Shown here: positions 34,254 to 43,572 of the stretch, in pieces | How positions within the stretch are numbered: position 1 is the stretch's first letter | Layout: the number at the start of each line of letters is the position of its first letter | Source of the DNA: Glaciecola amylolytica | Lineage (GTDB): Bacteria; Bacteroidota; Bacteroidia; Flavobacteriales_D; Crocinitomicaceae | Direction of reading: 5' to 3' | NCBI GenBank assembly: GCA_003856375.1 | Contig: CP034120.1 | Coordinates: forward strand, 248,001-312,000 | Length of the DNA: 64,000 nt | The notes under the pieces: generated by a model | Seen by the model: only the letters and a program-made list of their open reading frames with translations | What the model was told of the DNA's origin: nothing | The model's database searches: none | Position numbers and translations under genes: made by a program

Positions 34254-36713
34254 TTAAAAGATAAACGACCATCTTGCACGGATTCCCAACGGAAGGATTC
34301 CTTTCTCCAGATGAGTAATTCGCCATACGAGATCAACGCGACCCAGCTTGAAGATGTTTTCAATTCCGACCGATGCTTCCGCATAAGGAATGTGCCCGAA
34401 TTGCTTGGTAAATGACGGAACGATCATCACGTCATTGTGTCTTGGGCTGATTGCTCCGTAGGTAATTCTTCCTCCGGTTACCAAACGCCATTTCAGTTTT
34501 TTGATCAAAGGAATGCGGTCGAAAAGCAAACCTTGCCAATGATGTTCGAGGAATCCACCCACATAGCGGTCGGAAATGAACTCGAAATAAGACATGCGGT
34601 TGAAGGAATTGGTATAAAGCCAGTAAGATTGGCTTCCTTCATGAACTTTCAGGAATGGATAAGCAACCGTTCCCAGTACAACTCCGGCATTTACACCATA
34701 ACGAAGACGGCCTAAAACACCGATATTGCGGCTGTGTTCCATCGCAAATTCGATTTTCTGATAGTTGTAATCACTTCCGAAAACTCCTTTGATCCCGAAA
34801 ATGCCCTGAATAGATAAAATAGGGAATTTGGAAGGAAGGGTTGTGCGGTCAAAATTCCCCGATATAAACTCTTCGTCCTTACACCATCTGAAGCGCAGAG
34901 TCACTTCCGAGCTTTGAATGTGTCTCAGTGTGTCTAATCCGCCGTATTCGTTCTTGCGCTCATAAGTTGCCAAACCTAAGGGTGTGTATTCTTTCCATTC
35001 GAAACCACCGAACACAACAAAATCTTTCCCCAGATCTTTTTCAAGGTTGATTCCGGCTTTGTCTACAAAGGTTAGTTTGTCCAAAGGTCCTGTTCTCAAT
35101 AAAGAGCTGAAAGTAGATCCTACGGCAGCGGCGGTGGGCGAAATACCGATTTGTTCGATATCCCGGTTTCCGTAAATGATCAGAAGTCCGCGTTTCTTCG
35201 GAGTGATATTGATCCGGGTTGTTAATCCGTATTTGAATCGTTTATCGCCGAAACCGTAATACAATCTTCCTCCGAATTCGATTCGTTTTGAAAAAGCATT
35301 TGAAGTTCGGAGAGCTAATCCTGTCCGGAATTTTTCGACCGGATTCACGGAAATCAATGAATAGATCGAACCGATTTCAACTTTCCCGACCGGATAATAA
35401 CCGGAAGCCAGCATGTAAGTCGAATTCTTCAGGAATTTGAAAAAAGGATCCTGATTCAGGGAGTCGACCATTTGATCGATGCCGTTTTCCTGCTCGTTCA
35501 ATGGAATGTGCCGGTGTGTTACCCAGTAATTTTTGTCACGGATCTTGGCACTGTCTGCAAATTCAACCGTAAAGTCACTTTTGTAGTAATCATCGGGGTG
35601 TTCTTTATTGATCACAAAATTCTTGCGCGAAGAATACTTTCTTCCGTAAAAACCATAAAGTTTGGTTCCTTTGGTGACTTTCAGATCCAGGATCATTTTT
35701 TCTTCGGTCAGCATCCATACTTCCGGAATCACCTGATCGAAATGATGTTCCATATACAAGTCCTGAACGTAGTTGATATTTGCTCCCGGTGATAATTTGG
35801 CCTTGAATGTCTTAACGGCGTAGGTCGTATCATTGATCCACATTTCGCCTTCAAAAGTCATATCTCCGGTTCTTTTCGGGGTGAAACGCAGTTTGTAGCA
35901 CCAATTGTTGTCGATGAACATACTGTCGTCCAGATAGAACTTGTAGTAATTGCGCGCAAAGTTGGCTGTCGGACTGATGAATGCCTTCTGGAAAATATTC
36001 AAGTAATTATCGTAGATATTGAAATCCAGATACATTTCTCCGAGGAATTGATTCAACTGAAGGTTTTCGATTCCGGAAATTCGTGTTGCAGATACGAGTT
36101 CGCGCTTCTTTTTCGGATTGTTCTTGAAGCTGAACTGGGAAATATTTTCCGAAAGAATAACGGGCAGGTATGTTTTTCCACCGTCGATTGAATCGAGGTA
36201 ATCCATCACCACATCCAGCCGTTTCACAATATCCCGGTCCTTGAATTTGTCGCCGATATTGTTCAGATCGATCTGAATCTTGTTGTATAATTCGTAATCG
36301 TAAGAATTTAATTTCTCCTTGTTGTTGATGTGTTTGTGTGCAACTACCTTTTTGTGCAAAGTCGTCGACGGGAATTCATCCGGAGGCTTAATCGTTACTT
36401 CGACAATGTCGACGACCATCTCTTTTAAAGCGACATCAATCGTTTGTTCTTTATCCCGTTTCACAGCTCGCGTAGCCATCACGAATTCCGGCATGAAATA
36501 CGTGATGCTGTCCGTTGCATAATAAGTCTGCAACGTATAGAAACCAAGACTGTCAGTTAAGGTTCCTATTTTGGAAAGTTGAAACTGCACTCGAACATCA
36601 GGCATACCCTCGCCGGTTGCAGCGTCTACGACACGTCCTGAAACTTTCGTCTGTTGTGAGAAGACAAAGTTTTGGATCAGGCAGAGTAGAAATAGAATCC
36701 TTAGTTTGAACAT
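34254..36713 (-). CDS. DUF5686 and CarboxypepD-regulatory-like outer-membrane protein
   Basis: 819 residues from ATG 36713; a longer frame to 36779 lacks a signal peptide. Signal peptide about 1-20 (ends VFSQ), CarboxypepD-like domain about 22-105, then a DUF5686 region (about 120-819), with HKHINNKEKLNSYDYELYNKI in parts and PKRTGDMTFEGEMWIND. It is large and beta-rich towards the end, ending in RWSFIF as an outer-membrane barrel would. This family is common in Bacteroidota and of unknown function. It is followed after 17 bp by the TPR protein and preceded by tatC, with a repeat hairpin between. Confidence 0.85.
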   Translation of the reverse strand: MFKLRILFLLCLIQNFVFSQQTKVSGRVVDAATGEGMPDVRVQFQLSKIGTLTDSLGFYTLQTYYATDSITYFMPEFVMATRAVKRDKEQTIDVALKEMVVDIVEVTIKPPDEFPSTTLHKKVVAHKHINNKEKLNSYDYELYNKIQIDLNNIGDKFKDRDIVKRLDVVMDYLDSIDGGKTYLPVILSENISQFSFKNNPKKKRELVSATRISGIENLQLNQFLGEMYLDFNIYDNYLNIFQKAFISPTANFARNYYKFYLDDSMFIDNNWCYKLRFTPKRTGDMTFEGEMWINDTTYAVKTFKAKLSPGANINYVQDLYMEHHFDQVIPEVWMLTEEKMILDLKVTKGTKLYGFYGRKYSSRKNFVINKEHPDDYYKSDFTVEFADSAKIRDKNYWVTHRHIPLNEQENGIDQMVDSLNQDPFFKFLKNSTYMLASGYYPVGKVEIGSIYSLISVNPVEKFRTGLALRTSNAFSKRIEFGGRLYYGFGDKRFKYGLTTRINITPKKRGLLIIYGNRDIEQIGISPTAAAVGSTFSSLLRTGPLDKLTFVDKAGINLEKDLGKDFVVFGGFEWKEYTPLGLATYERKNEYGGLDTLRHIQSSEVTLRFRWCKDEEFISGNFDRTTLPSKFPILSIQGIFGIKGVFGSDYNYQKIEFAMEHSRNIGVLGRLRYGVNAGVVLGTVAYPFLKVHEGSQSYWLYTNSFNRMSYFEFISDRYVGGFLEHHWQGLLFDRIPLIKKLKWRLVTGGRITYGAISPRHNDVMIVPSFTKQFGHIPYAEASVGIENIFKLGRVDLVWRITHLEKGILPLGIRARWSFIF

Positions 36714-36751
36714 AGATGAGGTAAATCTACGTAAAACTTGAACAAAAACAA

Positions 36752-36771
36752 GAGAAAGCATCGCTTTCGAT
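36752..36771 (-). repeat. short hairpin repeat, copy 2
   Basis: GAAAGCATCGCTTTC hairpin inside a 20-bp block, one base different from 10651-10670. It lies between tatC and the DUF5686 gene. Confidence 0.6.
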
Positions 36772-36808
36772 AAGGTCAAATGTTAGTGCAGACATGAAGA
36801 AAAATAGA

Positions 36809-37597
36809 TTATTCCTCTGTGAGACGTGATTTTTCAACACGTTTTACTACAAAGATCCCGATTTCGTAAAGAATTAAAATAGGAATACTCACGATCACCT
36901 GAGAAATAATATCAGGAGGAGTAATGATTGCAGCCAGGATCAAAACGACCACAATTGCGTGCTTGCGGTATTTGCTTAAAAAGCCGGATGAAACAATTCC
37001 CAGTTTCCCCAGGAGGTAAGCAACGATCGGAAGAAGGAAGAATAAACCTGAATAAAAAACCGTCGATAAAACCGTACTCATGTAAGAACTGATCGTAAAG
37101 TCATTCTTGATTTCACGCGTAATCTGATACGTACCGAAGAACTGAACACTCATCGGAGCAACAATGAAATATCCGAACAAAATTCCGATAAAGAACAGGA
37201 TGCTCACATAGAAAACGATTCCTTTCACCATCTTCTTTTCGTTGTGTTTCAGTCCGGGTTTTACAAAAGACCAAAGCTGCCAGAAGATAAAAGGGAAACC
37301 AACTACAACACCGCCTAAGAAACTCATCCATAAGGCGTAAGAGAACTGTCCGCCCATGGTGGTGGATTGAAAGTTGATCGGAATTTCATCCACGCACATG
37401 AAATTCATGGTGTGGCAGAAAAAGTCAAACGTGAAGAAGTCCGGTTTGCTCATGGAGAGAAAAATGTGCGTCATAATCCAGTCCTGATTCCACCAAATAA
37501 CTACTGCAAGTGCGATAATAACAGCAGCGCATCGAACCAGTCTCCATCTCAATTCCTCGAGATGCTGTAAGAATGACATATTTTTTTCCTCTTCCAT
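36809..37597 (-). CDS. tatC: twin-arginine translocase subunit TatC
   Basis: 262 residues with the six-helix TatC layout. It opens with MSFLQHLEELRWRL (residues about 7-20, the HLEELR motif that contacts the signal peptide), then IWWNQDW, a long periplasmic loop, and later GKLGIVSSGFLSKYRKHAIV and AAIITPPDIISQ. It recognises RR signal peptides and moves folded proteins across the inner membrane. No tatA or tatB is adjacent. A -7 box TAACTTTG lies 10 bp upstream of the ATG. Confidence 0.95.
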   Translation of the reverse strand: MEEEKNMSFLQHLEELRWRLVRCAAVIIALAVVIWWNQDWIMTHIFLSMSKPDFFTFDFFCHTMNFMCVDEIPINFQSTTMGGQFSYALWMSFLGGVVVGFPFIFWQLWSFVKPGLKHNEKKMVKGIVFYVSILFFIGILFGYFIVAPMSVQFFGTYQITREIKNDFTISSYMSTVLSTVFYSGLFFLLPIVAYLLGKLGIVSSGFLSKYRKHAIVVVLILAAIITPPDIISQVIVSIPILILYEIGIFVVKRVEKSRLTEE

Positions 37598-37607
37598 AAT
37601 GTGGGTG

Positions 37608-37615
37608 CAAAGTTA
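37608..37615 (-). promoter_or_regulatory. -7 box upstream of tatC
   Basis: TAACTTTG on the minus strand fits TAnnTTTG and sits 10 bp from the ATG. Confidence 0.45.
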
Positions 37616-37777
37616 ATAATTCATCAAAAAAATGAGGTAATGAAATGTTAATAGTTGTTTTTTATTCATTTATCTTGTATTTTAGTGTAGTTGCCGATTT
37701 TATAGCGCCTATGCGTTTTATTATCAGTAATTTCGGTATTTAGTAAAATTTAGGTAATCCTCTAATATTCAAACTTT

Positions 37778-39958
37778 ATGGATCAGAATGATCTGAAAGA
37801 AGCGCTTAGGAAATTTTTTGGTTTTGATCAGTTCAAGGGACAACAGGAAAACATAATCACCAATGTGTTACAAAAGAAAAACACGTTTGTAATCATGCCG
37901 ACCGGTGGTGGAAAATCCCTTTGTTATCAGCTTCCTGCATTATTATCAGAAGGTACTGCTATTGTAGTTTCCCCATTGATTGCATTGATGAAAAATCAGG
38001 TAGATGCCATTCGCAATGTGAGTGATCATAACTCCGTTGCACATTTTTTAAATTCTTCCTTAAGCAAAACAGAAATAAATCGTGTCAAGGACGATATCCT
38101 TGAAGGAAAAACAAAACTGCTTTACGTAGCCCCGGAATCGCTTACAAAACAAGAAAATATTGATTTCCTTACTTCCGTCCCTATCTCGTTTTTCGCTATT
38201 GACGAAGCCCATTGTATCTCCGAGTGGGGACATGATTTCCGACCGGAATACAGACGTCTGCGCGAAATTTTTGAAAAAATCTCCAATGTAGCGATCATCG
38301 CGTTGACTGCTACTGCAACACCGAAAGTTCAGGCTGATATTCAGAAGAATCTCAATATGATGGACGCGGACTTGTACAAATCGTCTTTCAACAGAGATAA
38401 TTTGTATTACGAGATCCGCTCGAAACAAAACGTTGAAAAAGAAATCATCAAATACATTCGCCAACGCCAGGGGAAATCCGGAATTATTTATTGTCTTTCC
38501 AGAAAAAAGGTGGAAGAAATGGCCGAGTTACTTCAGGTAAACGGAATAAATGCTTTGGCTTACCATGCAGGTCTGGACGCAACAACCCGCGCAAAACACC
38601 AGGATATGTTCCTGATGGAAGAAGTGGATGTGATTGTTGCAACGATTGCCTTCGGAATGGGAATTGACAAACCGGATGTGCGTTTTGTGATCCACCACGA
38701 TATTCCGAAATCACTGGAAAGTTATTATCAGGAAACTGGTCGGGCTGGACGTGATGGCGGAGTAGGAGAGTGTATCACTTTCTATTCTTATAAAGACATT
38801 GAAAAACTGGAAAAATTCCTTCAGGGGAAACCGGTTGCCGAACAGGAAATCGGAAAACAGCTTTTGAGTGAGATCGTTTCGTATTCCGAAACATCTGTTT
38901 GCCGGAGAAAATTTATCCTGCATTATTTCGGAGAGACGTTCGATGAAAAGCAGTGCAATGAAATGTGCGACAACTGCAAGCATCCGAGAGAAAAACTGGA
39001 AGGAAAAGAGTTTGTTCATCAATTGCTTCAGGTGGTTGATTTCCTTCAGGAACAGCAAAAATCAAAACATGTTTGTGCCTTTTTATCCGGTGGAGTTACC
39101 GCTGAGATCAAAAGCTACCGACACGATCAGGCTCCGTTGTTCGGAGTTGGTAAAGACCGGGATGAACATTTCTGGAATGCGGTGATCCGTCAAACAGTTG
39201 TTGCCGGTTTGCTCTACAAGGATATTGAAACTTACGGAACCTTGAAATTCACCGAAAACGGAAGAGAATTCCTTGCAAATCCGGTTTCATTCACCTTGTT
39301 GAAACAACACGATTATTCCGCTTCGGACGACGACGATGCGATGGTTTCTCCCGGAAAAGGAGGCGCTTTCGATGAAGTTCTTTACGACATGCTGATTGAT
39401 TTGAGAAAATCACTTTCCAAGCAGAACAATATTCCTCCTTTTGTGATTTTCCAGGAACCGTCTCTGAAAGATATGTGTTTCCAATATCCGATTACGATTG
39501 ATGAGTTAACAAACTGTCAGGGAGTTGGAGCCGGAAAAGCACAGCGTTATGGAGAACCGTTCATTGCAATGATTGAAAATTATGTGGACGAGAACGATAT
39601 CGACAGACCACAGGATCTGGTTGTGAAATCCCTGATCAATAAGTCGGTGTTGAAAGTGCAGTTGATTCAGAATATTGACCGCAAACTACCGCTTGAAGAT
39701 ATCGGAAGAGCTCAGGGCAAATCGATGGATGAAGTGATTGAGGAAATTGAAGCAATTGTTTCATCCGGAACAAGGGTAAATATCAATTACTACATTGATG
39801 ATATTCTGGATACGGATAATCAGGAAGAGATCTATGATTATTTCTCAGAAGCTGAAACAGACGATCTGGCGACAGCTTATCATGAATTTGACGGTGATTA
39901 TACCGAAGAAGAATTGCGTTTAATGCGCATCAAGTTTATGAGCGAAATGGCTAACTAG
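37778..39958 (+). CDS. recQ: RecQ-family ATP-dependent DNA helicase
   Basis: 726 residues with the complete RecQ layout: Walker A PTGGGKS (41-47), DEAH (142-145) followed by CISEWGHDFRPEY, motif VI TGRAGRDG, a zinc-binding cysteine cluster (C-to-C in the NEMCDNC segment, about 380-405), an RQC winged-helix (about 410-520), and an HRDC domain (about 530-610, LYDMLIDLRKSL). It also carries an extra acidic C-terminal extension (about 640-726). It unwinds DNA 3' to 5' in recombination and repair. Strong terminator downstream. Confidence 0.95.
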   Translation: MDQNDLKEALRKFFGFDQFKGQQENIITNVLQKKNTFVIMPTGGGKSLCYQLPALLSEGTAIVVSPLIALMKNQVDAIRNVSDHNSVAHFLNSSLSKTEINRVKDDILEGKTKLLYVAPESLTKQENIDFLTSVPISFFAIDEAHCISEWGHDFRPEYRRLREIFEKISNVAIIALTATATPKVQADIQKNLNMMDADLYKSSFNRDNLYYEIRSKQNVEKEIIKYIRQRQGKSGIIYCLSRKKVEEMAELLQVNGINALAYHAGLDATTRAKHQDMFLMEEVDVIVATIAFGMGIDKPDVRFVIHHDIPKSLESYYQETGRAGRDGGVGECITFYSYKDIEKLEKFLQGKPVAEQEIGKQLLSEIVSYSETSVCRRKFILHYFGETFDEKQCNEMCDNCKHPREKLEGKEFVHQLLQVVDFLQEQQKSKHVCAFLSGGVTAEIKSYRHDQAPLFGVGKDRDEHFWNAVIRQTVVAGLLYKDIETYGTLKFTENGREFLANPVSFTLLKQHDYSASDDDDAMVSPGKGGAFDEVLYDMLIDLRKSLSKQNNIPPFVIFQEPSLKDMCFQYPITIDELTNCQGVGAGKAQRYGEPFIAMIENYVDENDIDRPQDLVVKSLINKSVLKVQLIQNIDRKLPLEDIGRAQGKSMDEVIEEIEAIVSSGTRVNINYYIDDILDTDNQEEIYDYFSEAETDDLATAYHEFDGDYTEEELRLMRIKFMSEMAN

Positions 39959-39992
39959 TAGATTTTAGGATTTTAAGACTTTTATAACCTAT

Positions 39993-40022
39993 AAAAAGGA
40001 GATTTGTTCAAATCTCCTTTTT
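39993..40022 (+). terminator. recQ terminator
   Basis: Perfect arms AAAAAGGAGATTT and AAATCTCCTTTTT with loop GTTC. It may also act on the minus-strand side of thyA. Confidence 0.9.
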
Positions 40023-40092
40023 TAGTTCTTGATTATCTGATCAGTTAAGAGATATTAAGTCTTAATATCCTGATGTTCTAAAGTCCTGATGT

Positions 40093-40887
40093 CTAAACGG
40101 CTACTGCAGCCTTAATATGCGGATGCGGATCGTAATTCAATAATTCGAAATCTTCAAATTTGAAATCGAAAATGTTTTTCACATTCGGATTGATCTTCAT
40201 GGTCGGCAGAGGTCTGAAATCACGTGTTAATTGCAATTTCGCCTGATCCAAATGATTGGAGTACAAGTGAGCGTCTCCCAATGTATGAATGAATTCTCCC
40301 GGTTTCAAATCACAAACCTGTGCCACCATCATGGTCAATAAGGCGTAAGATGCGATGTTGAAAGGAACTCCGAGGAAAGTATCTGCTGAGCGTTGATACA
40401 ATTGACAGCTTAATTTTCCGTCAGCAACGTAGAATTGGAACATTGTGTGGCACGGAGGTAAAGCCATGTTGTCGACATAAGCCACATTCCATGCATTGAC
40501 GATTAATCTTCTGGAATTCGGGTTTTTCTTGATTTGTTCAATCAGGTTGGAAATCTGATCAATCGAACCACCGTCCGGAGTTGGCCACGAACGCCATTGG
40601 TAACCGTAAACCGGTCCCAGATTTCCGTTTTCGTCAGCCCATTCATCCCAGATGGAAACATTATTTTCTTTCAGGTATTTGATATTGGTATCACCTTGCA
40701 AAAACCACAACAATTCATGAATAATCGAACGCAGGTGTAGTTTTTTAGTTGTCAAAACCGGAAAACCGTCTTCTAAATTGAAGCGCATTTGATATCCGAA
40801 TGTCGATAAGGTTCCTGTGCCGGTTCTGTCTCCTTTAAACGTTCCCTTGTCTAAAATATGCTGTAATAAATCGTGATATTGTTTCAT
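40093..40887 (-). CDS. thyA: thymidylate synthase
   Basis: Converts dUMP and methylene-tetrahydrofolate to dTMP. The 264 residues match the ThyA type: arginine motif DRTGTGT (20-26), catalytic cysteine C146 in [13 protein letters not shown], and the nucleotide-binding [20 protein letters not shown] and GDAHLYSNH. Monocistronic. A -7 box (TACCTTCG) lies 34 bp upstream on the minus strand. Very confident. Confidence 0.97.
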   Translation of the reverse strand: MKQYHDLLQHILDKGTFKGDRTGTGTLSTFGYQMRFNLEDGFPVLTTKKLHLRSIIHELLWFLQGDTNIKYLKENNVSIWDEWADENGNLGPVYGYQWRSWPTPDGGSIDQISNLIEQIKKNPNSRRLIVNAWNVAYVDNMALPPCHTMFQFYVADGKLSCQLYQRSADTFLGVPFNIASYALLTMMVAQVCDLKPGEFIHTLGDAHLYSNHLDQAKLQLTRDFRPLPTMKINPNVKNIFDFKFEDFELLNYDPHPHIKAAVAV

Positions 40888-40921
40888 TTTTCTGTTGGAA
40901 TGAGCTTTGGAAAATTCTCTT

Positions 40922-40929
40922 CGAAGGTA
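40922..40929 (-). promoter_or_regulatory. -7 box upstream of thyA
   Basis: TACCTTCG on the minus strand, a near match to TAnnTTTG, 34 bp before the ATG. Confidence 0.35.
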
Positions 40930-40971
40930 GGGATTTTAATGACAGACTCTTTGCTTTGGTTGATAATTCGG

Positions 40972-41001
40972 TTGCTTTGTTGATTCCTTTCTCTATTTTT
41001 G
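40972..41001 (+). promoter_or_regulatory. Bacteroidota-type promoter of a small secreted protein
   Basis: TTG at 40972-40974 and TATTTTTG at 40994-41001 with 19 bp between, a good fit to the consensus spacing. The ATG follows 14 bp on. Confidence 0.5.
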
Positions 41002-41015
41002 TTCAAAACTAAAAG

Positions 41016-41393
41016 ATGCGTTTTTTGTTGTCTGTATGGGTGTTATTAATCTCATTGTCTGCTAATTCTCAGGTTTTGAAGAAAAAGAGTCTGGGTGTTT
41101 ATCAGGGCGAAATCCCTTCCTATGCTTTGGAATTGGGTGAGGAGGTTTTGCAGGTTCGCCAGACTTCTGTTTCGGTCGAACTTAAAGCGGACGGAGTCCT
41201 GATCGAAAAAATCGATTCGAAAGATACGAAAGGAACGTATCTGATTCTGAATGAAGATAAATATGCCGTTTACCTGGAAGTCAAGCTGGACGGACAATAC
41301 ATTCCGGAGAGCTATGTTCTGTACAAAAAAGACAAGCGTTTGGAGCGAAAAGGAATCTATCCTCAGCCCGATGTATTTCTGAAGAAGATTTAA
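41016..41393 (+). CDS. small secreted protein, unknown family
   Basis: 125 residues with a signal peptide about 1-18 (ends SANSQ) and a beta-rich mature part with alternating charged and hydrophobic residues. I see no family motif and no lipobox, so it is probably periplasmic. It stands alone, convergent with the CotH gene, and has a well-placed promoter, which supports its being real. No further role can be assigned. Confidence 0.6.
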   Translation: MRFLLSVWVLLISLSANSQVLKKKSLGVYQGEIPSYALELGEEVLQVRQTSVSVELKADGVLIEKIDSKDTKGTYLILNEDKYAVYLEVKLDGQYIPESYVLYKKDKRLERKGIYPQPDVFLKKI

Positions 41394-41469
41394 CACGACC
41401 TTTGTTGTGGGGCTCGTGGTAAAGCATTACTACAGATATGAACTGTTTTCGTACTTAATCCATACTTAA

Positions 41470-43524
41470 TCAGTGCTTCACCAACTTGATTCGGCTGATA
41501 GAAGTTCCTTCCTGAATCTCAATCCAATAAATTCCACTGCTCAAAGCAGGAAAAGAATCCAGTTTTACTTCGTTCATTCCGTAAGCGGATGGTTTTTCAA
41601 ACGAACTGATCTGATTTCCCTGAAGATCGAATAGTTTAATCAAGGTATTGTTCATTCCCGCAGAAAACCATGAAATTGTAAGGTTTTCATTGAACGGATT
41701 CGGATAAACGGATAAAGAAGCAATTTCCTGCTGAATCAATCCCAAATGACAGGTTCCGATAATGTTGTTGTCGATCCAGGCCGCTCTGTTCAAAATCCAG
41801 GATTTGATTGCTGTGATTTCCTCGGAATAACCTGCTGGAATCGGCTCCGGATTTGGCCAGGTGTAGATTCCTAAAAGAGGCCACTTATCAAAATGACGGT
41901 TTTTTGCCTGATCAATGTATTGCGCAATGGAATCAACTTTTGCATGAAGTGAATCGGTTGAAAGAAAGCTTTGACGAAGAATGGTCCAGCGGCATTTTAG
42001 TTCGTCCTGAAACCAGGGATCTTCCGTCATTCGTGTCCACCAGGTTGGAAGCTGATGGTTTCCAAGACAGTTGTCCGATAATTCATATTGCCATCCGGTG
42101 TAATTGTCTCCGTTGCAGTAATCAGCATTCCACCAGGCCAAATTGAAATCCCACATGGGGCCCATTCTCAGCTTTCCGCCTTTGGAATCTTTTTCCTTGT
42201 GAATAAAGGTGCTCAAACGATAGCCGTCTACGTTTTTGCCGATCTCGTTCAGAATCAGGAAATCAATGAATGTTTCCGGAACGGTATATTTCCGGTATCC
42301 GCTCACCGGATCTGCAAAAGAAGGGCTTGCAAGTGCTGTTTCAAACGAATCGATGTATGCCTGAATGTACTCTTTCTGCTGTGGCTGAATCTCATCTGAT
42401 TTCGGATAGTGATACAGGAAGTTGATGTCCGAGTTGTCTTCCGACTGATAATTTGAAGTCCAGCCATCGCTGTTGGTTCCTGTTGTTTTGTCGATTTTGA
42501 CAATGTAGCCGCCCGTCAGATCATCTCCTGAAATATCTGTAGGAAGTAATTTGGCAATATCAACCCGGTTGGCGTCGCGCTTAATTTTCTCCATCAACAC
42601 ATAAATTCCCTGATATTGGCCGTTCAAAACCAATTCGCACAAAATGGTCCGGGAAGCGTAGTGCTGCATCTGATTGGCCAATTCATAGGTCAAAATATTC
42701 CGCATACATGTTTTGTCGTTATACGGAGCATAGAGAATCCAGTCATGTTCTTCCGGAAGACCTAACAAAACGGTGTCTTTGACAGTTCCGTTGATGTCGC
42801 GTGTTTCAAAACCGTAGGATTTTTGAGGAAAATCTGCCGAAGTAGATCCGCGTCGTTCGATTCCGATATTGTTGTTGTAAGCGTTCGGGAAATCGGTAAT
42901 GGTATTGATGTTTCCGGTTCCATTATTGATTATTTTCATGTGAGCCTGAATCTTCGGTTCATCCGGAATCGTTTGCCCGTTTGTGTTTAAAAGAACAATG
43001 GGCAGGTTGCTGTTTGTGAAAGGCTGATAAGTTGCAGGATCTGATCCGAAAGTAATCGACCAGGAATCGAGTGTTCCGTCGTCTCCATTGGCAGAATCGT
43101 AAATGCGGAGTTTCCAGATTCCGTTCGGGTTTTGATTGTTATTAGCCATTCCCAGCGGATTCATGGCTTTAAATGTTCCGCTGAAAGGAGGGTTTTGTGT
43201 CACAATAGCAATATTTGCGTCTCCACGGAAACAAGTTCCGTCGAAATCATTTCCATCCCCGCCGATGGCCTGAAAAAGAATGATTTGAGTACCGTCCGGA
43301 GCTTCAAGAGTTGCTTTCAGATCCTGATCCCAGGTGTGGGAAATGGACAGGCAAACCTGTTCCAGTCCGAATGTTGTTTGATTGAGATTTGCAGGAAGCC
43401 CGCTGACGGTAATCGATTTTACCAATTCCTGATTGTCCTGGATGTTTCCGGAAGTTCCGTTAAAACTTTGGGCGTGTGAAATCACACTTAGAGTAAGCGC
43501 TAATAGGGAGAGAGTCGTTTTCAT
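41470..43524 (-). CDS. CotH kinase-family secreted protein with P-domain and T9SS sorting domain
   Basis: 684 residues. Signal peptide about 1-18; an N-terminal proprotein-convertase P-domain (about 20-160, ending WSITFGSD); a CotH domain (about 170-560) with RRGSTSADFPQKSYGFE and NGQYQGIYVLMEKIKRDANRVDI, and the catalytic-type GPMWDFNLAWWNADY; then a type A T9SS sorting domain (SVYPNPFNENL to the end). CotH proteins are atypical protein kinases of spore coats, and the bacterial exported forms are of unknown target. The combination suggests a surface-delivered kinase or binding protein. Monocistronic. Confidence 0.85.
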   Translation of the reverse strand: MKTTLSLLALTLSVISHAQSFNGTSGNIQDNQELVKSITVSGLPANLNQTTFGLEQVCLSISHTWDQDLKATLEAPDGTQIILFQAIGGDGNDFDGTCFRGDANIAIVTQNPPFSGTFKAMNPLGMANNNQNPNGIWKLRIYDSANGDDGTLDSWSITFGSDPATYQPFTNSNLPIVLLNTNGQTIPDEPKIQAHMKIINNGTGNINTITDFPNAYNNNIGIERRGSTSADFPQKSYGFETRDINGTVKDTVLLGLPEEHDWILYAPYNDKTCMRNILTYELANQMQHYASRTILCELVLNGQYQGIYVLMEKIKRDANRVDIAKLLPTDISGDDLTGGYIVKIDKTTGTNSDGWTSNYQSEDNSDINFLYHYPKSDEIQPQQKEYIQAYIDSFETALASPSFADPVSGYRKYTVPETFIDFLILNEIGKNVDGYRLSTFIHKEKDSKGGKLRMGPMWDFNLAWWNADYCNGDNYTGWQYELSDNCLGNHQLPTWWTRMTEDPWFQDELKCRWTILRQSFLSTDSLHAKVDSIAQYIDQAKNRHFDKWPLLGIYTWPNPEPIPAGYSEEITAIKSWILNRAAWIDNNIIGTCHLGLIQQEIASLSVYPNPFNENLTISWFSAGMNNTLIKLFDLQGNQISSFEKPSAYGMNEVKLDSFPALSSGIYWIEIQEGTSISRIKLVKH

Positions 43525-43572
43525 TCAATGTTATTGAAACATTAAATTAATATTAAATCAATTAGAAAACGT

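Noticed and set aside
33470-34384. The 304-aa start for the TPR protein
   Set aside because: It would overlap the DUF5686 gene by 130 bp; the GTG at 34237 gives a natural spacing.
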